DNA of 64,000 nucleotides, from positions 720,175-784,174 of the forward strand of contig NC_087078.1 of assembly GCF_026151205.1 (NCBI RefSeq), written 5' to 3'. The notes beneath the pieces are model-generated. The model was not told the DNA's origin and did no database searches. It was given only the letters and a program-made list of their open reading frames with translations. The stretch is from Bolinopsis microptera. Lineage: Eukaryota > Ctenophora > Tentaculata > Lobata > Bolinopsidae. This document shows, piece after piece, positions 49,101 to 61,100 of the stretch. The position numbers and the translations under genes are program-made. Position 1 is the first letter of the stretch; each line of letters begins with the position of its first letter.

Positions 49101-52100
49101 CAGTCAAGTAGCGAGCTGTGTAGAGACCGGTAACTGTCTTAATACCAGGTACCAGTCAAGTAGCGAGCTGTGTAGAGACCGGTAACTGTCTTAATACCAG
49201 GTACCAGTCAAGTAGCGAGCTGTGTAGAGACCGGTAACTGTCTTAATACCAGGTACCAGTCAAGTAGCGAGCTGTGTAGAGACCGGTAACTGTCTTAATA
49301 CCAGGTACCAGTCAAGTAGCGAGCTGTGTAGAGACCGGTAACTGTCTTAATACCAGGTACCAGTCAAGTAGCGAGCTGTGTAGAGACCGGTAACTGTCTT
49401 AATACCAGGTACCAGTCAAGTAGCGAGCTGTGTAGAGACCGGTAACTGTCTTAATACCAGGGTACCAGTCAAGTAGCGAGCTGTGTAGAGACCGGTAACT
49501 GTCTTAATACCAGGTACCAGTCAAGTAGCGAGCTGTGTAGAGACCGGTAACTGTCTTAATACCAGGTACCAGTCAAGTAGCGAGCTGTGTAGAGACCGGT
49601 AACTGTCTTAATACCAGGTACCAGTCAAGTAGCGAGCTGTGTAGAGACCGGTAACTGTCTTAATACCAGGTACCAGTCAAGTAGCGAGCTGTGTAGAGAC
49701 CGGTAACTGTCTTAATACCAGGTACCAGTCAAGTAGCGAGCTGTGTAGAGACCGGTAACTGTCTTAATACCAGGTACCAGTCAAGTAGCGAGCTGTGTAG
49801 AGACCGGTAACTGTCTTAATACCAGGTACCAGTCAAGTAGCGAGCTGTGTAGAGACCGGTAACTGTCTTAATACCAGGTACCAGTCAAGTAGCGAGCTGT
49901 GTAGAGACCGGTAACTGTCTTAATACCAGGTACCAGTCAAGTAGCGAGCTGTGTAGAGACCGGTAACTGTCTTAATACCAGGTACCAGTCAAGTAGCGAG
50001 CTGTGTAGAGACCGGTAACTGTCTTAATACCAGGTACCAGTCAAGTAGCGAGCTGTGTAGAGACCGGTAACTGTCTTAATACCAGGTACCAGTCAAGTAG
50101 CGAGCTGTGTAGAGACCGGTAACTGTCTTAATACCAGGTACCAGTCAAGTAGCGAGCTGTGTAGAGACCGGTAACTGTCTTAATACCAGGTACCAGTCAA
50201 GTAGCGAGCTGTGTAGAGACCGGTAACTGTCTTAATACCAGGTACCAGTCAAGTAGCGAGCTGTGTAGAGACCGGTAACTGTCTTAATACCAGGTACCAG
50301 TCAAGTAGCGAGCTGTGTAGAGACCGGTAACTGTCTTAATACCAGGTACCAGTCAAGTAGCGAGCTGTGTAGAGACCGGTAACTGTCTTAATACCAGGTA
50401 CCAGTCAAGTAGCGAGCTGTGTAGAGACCGGTAACTGTCTTAATACCAGGTACCAGTCAAGTAGCGAGCTGTGTAGAGACCGGTAACTGTCTTAATACCA
50501 GGTACCAGTCAAGTAGCGAGCTGTGTAGAGACCGGTAACTGTCTTAATACCAGGTACAGTCAAGTAGCGAGCTGTGTAGAGACCGGTAACTGTCTTAATA
50601 CCAGGTACCAGTCAAGTAGCGAGCTGTGTAGAGACCGGTAACTGTCTTAATACCAGGTACCAGTCAAGTAGCGAGCTGTGTAGAGACCGGTAACTGTCTT
50701 AATACAGGTACCAGTCAAGTAGCGAGCTGTGTAGAGACCGGTAACTGTCTTAATACAGGTACCAGTCAAGTAGCGAGCTGTGTAGAGACCGGTAACTGTC
50801 TTAATACCAGGTACCAGTCAAGTAGCGAGCTGTGTAGAGACCGGTAACTGTCTTAATACCAGGTACCAGTCAAGTAGCGAGCTGTGTAGAGACCGGTAAC
50901 TGTCTTAATACCAGGTACCAGTCAAGTAGCGAGCTGTGTAGAGACCGGTAACTGTCTTAATACCAGGTACCAGTCAAGTAGCGAGCTGTGTAGAGACCGG
51001 TAACTGTCTTAATACCAGGGTACCAGTCAAGTAGCGAGCTGTGTAGAGACCGGTAACTGTCTTAATACCAGGTACCAGTCAAGTAGCGAGCTGTGTAGAG
51101 ACCGGTAACTGTCTTAATACCAGGTACCAGTCAAGTAGCGAGCTGTGTAGAGACCGGTAACTGTCTTAATACCAGGTACCAGTCAAGTAGCGAGCTGTGT
51201 AGAGACCGGTAACTGTCTTAATACCAGGTACCAGTCAAGTAGCGAGCTGTGTAGAGACCGGTAACTGTCTTAATACAGGTACCAGTCAAGTAGCGAGCTG
51301 TGTAGAGACCGGTAACTGTCTTAATACCAGGTACCAGTCAAGTAGCGAGCTGTGTAGAGACCGGTAACTGTCTTAATACCAGGTACCAGTCAAGTAGCGA
51401 GCTGTGTAGAGACCGGTAACTGTCTTAATACCAGGTACCAGTCAAGTAGCGAGCTGTGTAGAGACCGGTAACTGTCTTAATACCAGGTACCAGTCAAGTA
51501 GCGAGCTGTGTAGAGACCGGTAACTGTCTTAATACCAGGTACCAGTCAAGTAGCGAGCTGTGTAGAGACCGGTAACTGTCTTAATACCAGGTACCAGTCA
51601 AGTAGCGAGCTGTGTAGAGACCGGTAACTGTCTTAATACCAGGTACCAGTCAAGTAGCGAGCTGTGTAGAGACCGGTAACTGTCTTAATACCAGGTACCA
51701 GTCAAGTAGCGAGCTGTGTAGAGACCGGTAACTGTCTTAATACCAGGTACCAGTCAAGTAGCGAGCTGTGTAGAGACCGGTAACTGTCTTAATACCAGGT
51801 ACCAGTCAAGTAGCGAGCTGTGTAGAGACCGGTAACTGTCTTAATACCAGGTACCAGTCAAGTAGCGAGCTGTGTAGAGACCGGTAACTGTCTTAATACC
51901 AGGTACCAGTCAAGTAGCGAGCTGTGTAGAGACCGGTAACTGTCTTAATACAGGGTACGAGTCAAGTAGCGAGCTGTGTAGAGACCGGTAACTGTCTTAA
52001 TACAGGGTACCAGTCAAGTAGCGAGCTGTGTAGAGACCGGTAACTGTCTTAATACCAGGTACCAGTCAAGTAGCGAGCTGTGTAGAGACCGGTAACTGTC

Positions 52101-53949
52101 TTAATACCAGGTACCAGTCAAGTAGCGAGCTGTGTAGAGACCGGTAACTGTCTTAATACAGGGTACCAGTCAAGTAGCGAGCTGTGTAGAGACCGGTAAC
52201 TGTCTTAATACCAGGTACCAGTCAAGTAGCGAGCTGTGTAGAGACCGGTAACTGTCTTAATACCAGGTACCAGTCAAGTAGCGAGCTGTGTAGAGACCGG
52301 TAACTGTCTTAATACAGGGTACGAGTCAAGTAGCGAGCTGTGTAGAGACCGGTAACTGTCTTAATACCAGGTACCAGTCAAGTAGCGAGCTGTGTAGAGA
52401 CCGGTAACTGTCTTAATACAGGTACCAGTCAAGTAGCGAGCTGTGTAGAGACCGGTAACTGTCTTAATACCAGGTACCAGTCAAGTAGCGAGCTGTGTAG
52501 AGACCGGTAACTGTCTTAATACCAGGTACCAGTCAAGTAGCGAGCTGTGTAGAGACCGGTGGATAATATGGAGAATAAAAGATGATACGGTGGAACTGAG
52601 CGAGCTGTCTCTACATCTCAACCTCAGTGGGAATGGTCTCCGTCTCTACTTCCCTAACACTACGGTGCTGTCCCCAGTAAGTTCAAAACTAAATAGTTTC
52701 ACTTTCACTTTCACTTTCACTTTCTCCGTCTCTACTTCCCTAACACTACAGTGCTCTCCCCAGTAAGTTCAAAACTAAATAGTGCGCACGCGCATAGTTT
52801 ATCGTTTATGTGCATTGTGGACACTGTACAGGTATGGTACAGACTTTTAAGAGTGCCTTCTATAGAAATGTGGTAAAAGCTTACAACTGAAAAACAGGTT
52901 AAAGGCTTAATAAGTTATTGACACAATTTGATAAAGCGGAGATTGGAAATGGAAATCTTAACTGTAAGTTCAAATCAAAGTAGTGCACAGAGTTTATCAT
53001 TTTAAGGATTGTGGCCTGGTATGGTACAGACTTCACTATTTTAAGGAAATGAATTGACTATTTAGTTTATAGTCGGCCCTATAAAAACCTGGTAAAAACA
53101 GAAGGTTACACTTACAATAACAAAACAACTTAAAGGCTTAATCGGAAAGATGGCTTTCGTCACAATCTAATAAAGCAGAGATTGGAAATCTCAACTGCAA
53201 GTAGCGAGACTGCAAGTAAGCGAGATTGCTTGCAATTGCGCACAAATACTGAACTAACACCATATATAGCTAACTTCGTCCCACTGCAAATTGTGATCTT
53301 GCAAACGTCGACAGTTTGACGGGTTAAGTAACATACATATAATATCTGCTACATTGGTGCATTAAATCTATAAATATTAGTTAACTTCCCCGGCCCGGGT
53401 TACTGACTGCTAAACTTCTTAGATAATATTAGTTAACTTCCCCGGGTTACTGACTGCTAAACTACCCAGATAATGATAGTGGAGGAAGGACTGACTGTCA
53501 GTATCCTAATAGCTACAACAGCTTCAGTTCACAGGATCATCTGTCCTCACCCGTCTTCTGAGCAGTCTTGCTTTAACCTGGGAACTGTCAAAACCAACAC
53601 CGCCAGTGTGCTCGAGTAAGTGTCACCGGCTAGCGGGCTCTCGTTATTTTAGTTGTCATCTTGATACTAGAGGAAGCAACACTTAATAATGTCTAACGTA
53701 CACAATATCATATATTCTCTCAACTCTGGCACTGATAAGGATATAATAATGAACCTCTTCAGATCGATCGACACTACAGTTCTCCAAACTAAACACCATT
53801 TCTCCTACATCCCTCACGATGTAGCACCCTCCCTTGCCACCGCAGCTCTCACACAGATTGGAGCTGCAGTTTTTGCTTTCTCCTACCCCTCAGCTGATCT
53901 TAGACTTGTCACTCTGCCTCCTCTCGGTACTGATGCAGCTGTTCTACAG

Positions 53950-53990
<41 letters not shown>

Positions 53991-54007
53991 GTTAGTTAGT
54001 TAGTTAG

Positions 54008-54039
<32 letters not shown>

Positions 54040-54045
54040 TTTATT

Positions 54046-54088
<43 letters not shown>

Positions 54089-54089
54089 T

Positions 54090-54153
<64 letters not shown>

Positions 54154-54159
54154 TTTATT

Positions 54160-54192
<33 letters not shown>

Positions 54193-54232
54193 AAGTTAGT
54201 TAGTTACTTATTTAGTTAGGTTAGTTAGTTAT

Positions 54233-54312
<80 letters not shown>

Positions 54313-54355
54313 GTTAGTTAGTTAGTTAGTTAGGTTAGTTAGTTAGTTATTTATT

Positions 54356-54388
<33 letters not shown>

Positions 54389-54424
54389 AAGTTAGTTAGT
54401 TAGTTATTTAGTTAGGTTAGTTAT

Positions 54425-54460
<36 letters not shown>

Positions 54461-54481
54461 CTAGTTAGTTATTTAGTTATT

Positions 54482-54564
<83 letters not shown>

Positions 54565-57113
54565 ATAGACAGTTTTTGGGTTTTCCAAATAGTTTCTGAT
54601 TATTCTGATTTGCGACAAATGATATTGCACTGTTAGGATAAACGACGTTTCAAAGTAACAACTTCTTATTCATGCTCAAATTATTTGTTATATAGTAGTG
54701 TTGAAAGTATTAAAACTAGTTAGTTAATTAGTTAGTAAGTTTATCCAAAACGATATATCGAGAAATGTAAATGTTTTTTCTGATTTTACCACCACAACAC
54801 TTCAGACGGACCTACACCAAAGATCGCTGATGCAGAGTTTATGGTCGGGAGTAAGTCGCAGGTCCACTATGGTGGAGTCAGTGTCGGCCCCTCTGTCTCT
54901 CACAATGTCACAACTTGGTCCTGATATGCTCCTATTCTCGCTTTGCAAGTCAGTTTATTACTTTTATTTGTTTATTTAATTTGTTTTTCAATTATATTTA
55001 TTTATTTTTAACCAGTGTATTGTGTATTAATGTTATCTGCCAAAGGGACGTGAAACTGCGAGTGTGGTCTGTGAACAACAAGGATATTATGAACATGGAG
55101 GCGATACCCTGCAAAACAGATCTTAAGTTGCACGGAAATCATTCCTTGTGTTTCAAACCTGCTACTGCTGACTCAACTGCTATGATCGGCATGCACCTGT
55201 CATTTGTGGACGATAGCGTCTTTAGAATCTACACTGGTGAGGAATCCTTTTAGTTAGAGATTTTAGAGTGCTTATTTCTGAAGTGTGACCCAAATTCCAA
55301 AGTGACATATAATAGTTAAAACACACATAACCCCGGCAAGCGCAGGGATTATATTTCAATTTTTCCCGCGACGCGCGGGAAAAATTTATAATAATTTCGA
55401 GTGCGAAGCACGAGGGATTATTATGAAAATAACCCCGACGTGCTTTAGCACGAGGGGTTATTTTAATATAACTTAAGCGTGCCGGTGTTATGTGTTATAA
55501 ACCCCTCCGGTTTAGTGCTAGGACCAGCAATTTGACATTTTACTCTTAATTCTAGCTATATGAGATCAGTATGGAAAATATGAAATGGAATTGGGGACTA
55601 CCAAATAAATACAACTAAGGTACTATGACATTTGAAATTGGCGTTTAAATATCTAAACATTATTCCTCAGTCAGAACGTTGAATGAATATGAATATCGAT
55701 AAGGGGCGTCGAGTTAAGCCTGGCAAGCGATAAAAGGTGGAGCTAATAATGATATCGTGTCATGAAGTCCATCAAAGTAGACGACTATATATAATATAAT
55801 ACGTGGCTTATAACAAACACGACAAAATTAACCGGACAAAATCAAATGTAACCGTCGAGACAAGTTCTGGAACTGGTCCAATTAATGTAAGAGTTTAAGT
55901 AATGTAAGCAGTGTGCTGGAGTTTTGCCAGCGCCTGCAATTAGACCGATACGTAGATCAAGTGTATTAAATAGTTCTTACGTTAAGGCATAGGTCACGTG
56001 ACATTTTTTACCAATGCGCGTCGTAGTAGTTAGTCACGTGATACACGTCATCAAAACACGTGACAGTGCGCGGTTGAAATTCTCATGTAATATCAAAACA
56101 GAACAAATCTAGTTGAGCCAAATAACCGGGGCGGGATTATAGAAGCTGTGCCGGGGTTATTTATTCAGCGGGAAAAAACTAACAGCGGGAGCCGGGATTA
56201 TCAGAATCTATTTAGCGGGAGCCGGGATTATCAGAATCTTATTCTGACCCGGAGGGGTTTATAATATGATAAATATGATAATAAAAGTGCTGAATGTAAA
56301 TCAGTATAACTCAATTCCTTAAATCTGAGCATTTAAAATGTTATCAGCAAATACTCGCTACATTTCCAACTAAGCAATCTTGGTATACTCCCCAGTACTG
56401 TACAATAACGAACATTTCTCAGTCACTGCAGATAACTAACTAACTAACTAACTAACTAACTTATCTTGGTAAACTCCTCAGTCCTGTACAATAACGAACA
56501 ACTGAGCATGACCCTGCTGTATTACTGCTCTGGGTGGGACATGCCTCTCAAACATTTCTCAGTCACTGCAGATAAGATACTGGCTCTTCACGACGAGGCT
56601 GGAACTTCACGGTTAGTGTATAGTCCAGCTCTTTTGTACTTACATTAGTGCTCTTAAATATTAAGTTGAAATATCAAAAAATGTGGGGGTAGTATTTCTG
56701 AGACCATATCCTAGCCTAGTTTGTTGTTCAATGTTAATCTAACGATGTTCACGGTTAAATAATGCTAAGAACTGTAAGATAAGCTTCCCGGATCCCCTAA
56801 ATCTAACTACTTGCCAGAGTGTTGACACTAAATAACTAACTAACTAACTAAATCTAACTACCATACTTGCCAGAGTGTTGACACTAAATAACTAACTAAC
56901 TAACTAAATCTAACTACCATACTTGCCAGAGTGTTGACACTAAATAACTAACTAACTAACTAAATCTAACTACCATACTTGCCAGAGTGTTGACACTAAA
57001 TAACTAACTAACTAACTAAATCTAACTACCATACTTGCCAGAGTGTTGACACTAAATAACTAACTAACTAACTAAATCTAACTACCATACTACCCAGAGT
57101 GTTGACACTAAAT

Positions 57114-57157
<44 letters not shown>

Positions 57158-57158
57158 A

Positions 57159-57217
<59 letters not shown>

Positions 57218-57218
57218 A

Positions 57219-57257
<39 letters not shown>

Positions 57258-57351
57258 ATCTAACTACCATACTTGCCAGAGTGTTGACACTAAATAACTA
57301 ACTAACTAACTAAATCTAACTACCATACTACCCAGAGTGTTGACACTAAAT

Positions 57352-57423
<72 letters not shown>

Positions 57424-57461
57424 ATCTAACTACCATACTACCCAGAGTGTTGACACTAAAT

Positions 57462-57493
<32 letters not shown>

Positions 57494-57494
57494 A

Positions 57495-57533
<39 letters not shown>

Positions 57534-57558
57534 ATAACTAACTAACTAACTAACTAAA

Positions 57559-57605
<47 letters not shown>

Positions 57606-57699
57606 ATCTAACTACCATACTTGCCAGAGTGTTGACACTAAATAACTAACTAACTAACTAAATCTAACTACCATACTACCCAGAGTGTTGACACTAAAT

Positions 57700-57751
<52 letters not shown>

Positions 57752-57786
57752 ATAACTAACTAACTAACTAACTAAATAACTAACTT

Positions 57787-57819
<33 letters not shown>

Positions 57820-57858
57820 AATAAATAACTAACTAACTAACCTAACTAACTAACTAAC

Positions 57859-57906
<48 letters not shown>

Positions 57907-57927
57907 AATAACTAAATAACTAACTAG

Positions 57928-57967
<40 letters not shown>

Positions 57968-58057
57968 ATAACTAACTAACCTAACTAAATAAGTAACTAA
58001 CTAACTTACTAACTAACTAACTAACTAACTAACTAAATAACTAACTAACTAACTAAA

Positions 58058-58096
<39 letters not shown>

Positions 58097-58097
58097 A

Positions 58098-58132
<35 letters not shown>

Positions 58133-61100
58133 ATAACTAACTAACTAACTAACTAACTACCATACTACCCAGAGTGTTGACACTAAATAACTAACTAACT
58201 AACTAACTAACTAAATCTAACTACTTGCCAGAGTGTTGACACTAAAGTTCGGTAACTCTGAAAACGAGGGTAGCTGGGAGGAGGCTCAGATAATAGAACC
58301 CTCTGAATTAGACGAGGAAATATTTGATGACAAGGAATGTTTCGTTCAGTTTTGTCTGGGTGAATTCACAGAGAACACCATCTCTGCTGCTCTTGATAAA
58401 CTAGGGTTCGAGTTTGAAGAGGGAACTGTGGATGAAGCTCTTGACAACTTCATCCAGACACACGAAGCTATGGGTGATCTTGAAGAAACTCTCCCTGCAC
58501 TCTACAGCGAATGCCGCACATTCCACAATATTAACTCCTGTCCAGTGAGCATCTCAGATGGGATCCTAGTCATGGCTGGAGATCTCTCACTTCTCCTACC
58601 TAATAGCTCTGATTTCTACGTTAACGAGAACAGTGTGCTGATGGGAGCGTTTGTAAAGCTCACAGAGTTCATCCCAGCTACTGGATGGGAACTGTTACAG
58701 GTTTGTTTGTTTGGTACACCGGCCAATGTTTACAAAATCATATGATACATAACAATATAATTTTATTTAATATACGTGAATATGAAAATTGAAAATTATT
58801 ATGTAACCTTTTATGTTTATTCATTTAAAAAAACCAAAACAGGACAATTCGAGTGATAACTTGGTGGATATTGCTAGAGAGTTACTCAGTAACCACCTGA
58901 ACCCTGAGTGCGCGGCAGAGCTGGATGAACTGATCCTGTCTATGGAGAATGTACAGGAAGTGTTGGAGTCGGCTGTGGGAAGTATTGATAAGTACCCTGT
59001 CTCATCCCGTCAGCTCCCAACTCTCTTCAGGAGTGTTACTGGTTAGTGGTCTCTGGTATTTACTTTGTTAATAATTGAGCGATTATTGTTTTTTAAAATC
59101 AAAGTAACCTTTTAAAAGCACTTTCTTGTGAGGTTGCAATCCTAAACCACATGTTCTTTAACCCACATTTTCCCCTTGCAGGTACGGAATGTCTGATACG
59201 TGCTGTAGATACAGGAGTGTTTGACGCTCACAAGACATACGCTGTTTTGTTAGTGTGTCTAGTTTATATAGAGCAGGAGCAAGCAGGGGTGAGTGAGGAA
59301 ACCCAGGCTAAAATGAGAACCTCTCTTATACCCGGCTGTGTGCAGATAATGAACAGGTTAGGGCGGATTAAATAAACAAGTTGTATTAAGAGTAAGCTTG
59401 TTACAACAGTTGTGGTACGAATTAAACTGTATTTCAAATAATTAGCTCTTATAATATAATATGTATAATTGGTATCTTTAAATGAATAATGTATCTCCCT
59501 CAACTTCCCTCACCCTCCAGATTCAGTCTCCTCCAATGGGTCCTGTCCAGCTCAGTAGAAACCTCGCCAGACTACGATAACTTTGGTAACCTAAACATCT
59601 CGGAGGTAGAGAAGAAACCCAAAACAATCCTCCACCACTACCTCTCCTCCCGACACCCTCTTATTGAGTATAAGAGTCTGGAGGATATGAAGAAAACAGT
59701 GGTTGCTATTATCAATGCTATGTACCCTGGCTCTACGTTACTGGACCTGCCACAGTTTCTACTTTCATCCCAGTACTACCATCAGCTCAAGGTAAATACT
59801 CCTTCATAAAGGTAAATACTTATTAATTCAAAAACATAAACCAGGACACCCGCTCACAGCTCAGGACAGGTTTTATTTGATGCGGTTCATAAATAAATAT
59901 GTTATTTGAATAATTAACTGACTTATTTGACCCTATATATTAACCAAAACGATCACTAATCTAATGCGTTTATTTAATAAGTAATGACTTATAGTCCGCT
60001 AATAATATGTTAATCCATAGGAGTACTACACAAAGAGCGGGGACTGTTCAGCAGCGCTAAAACACATTGCTGCTCAAGCCTACGCTGCTACCGGAGAACA
60101 AGCTACTGCTGTGAAAATGTTTATCGGTGTTGCAAAAAACCTGGACATGAACAGTCCACTTCTCACAACTTTTATAGGTAGTAGAAATAGAAAACGCGAG
60201 AAACATAACTGATGCAGAAGTAGAAACACTTGATCTGAAAGATAAGAATAAGATAAGAATAACTACGAATGCGCGGCAGAAAGTAATTCTACTCACATAT
60301 TAATAAGCTATATTATAAGGTATAAAGTCCGGGGTTGTGTTATCAGTCTAAGCGACCATGTCAGTATTTTTTATTTTGCCAATACTGACAATGTTATTAA
60401 TGGTCATTAATGGTCATTAATGGTCATTAATGGTCATTAATGGTCAAAAAATTATATGGGTTGGGTTATCAGTCTGAACTTTGTGGACTATTAATCTTGA
60501 GGCTGTCTAATCTCCATATTATTATCAAAGTACTGCATTTAATATTTAGCATCAATATTATCATATCACATCTTGCTCACTGTGTTTCTAATGTCAGGTA
60601 ACCACATCTTGCTCACTGTATTTCTAATGTCAGGTAACCACATCTTGCTCACTTCTAATGTCAGGTAACCACATCTTGCTCACTGTATTTCTAATGTCAG
60701 GTAACCACATCTTGCTCACTGTATTTCTAATGTCAGGTAACCACATCTTGCTCACTGTATTTCTAATGTCAGGTAACCACATCTTGCTCACTGTATTTCT
60801 AATGTCAGGTAACCACATCTTGCTCACTTCTAATGTCAGGTAACCACATCTTGCTCACTGTATTTCTAATGTCAGGTAACCACATCTTGCTCACTTCTAA
60901 TGTCAGGTAACCACATCTTGCTCACTGTATTTCTAATGTCAGGTAATCACATCTTGCTCACTGTATTTCTAATGTCAGGTAACCACGTCTTGCTCACTGT
61001 ATTTCTAATGTCAGGTAATCACATCTTGCTCACTGTATTTCTAATGTCAGGTAACCACATCTTGCTCACTGTATTTCTAATGTCAGGTAACCACTAAACC

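Noticed and set aside
43865-52552. Could be a CRISPR array
   Set aside because: There are no unique spacers: the whole 52-bp unit repeats, in a eukaryotic intron.
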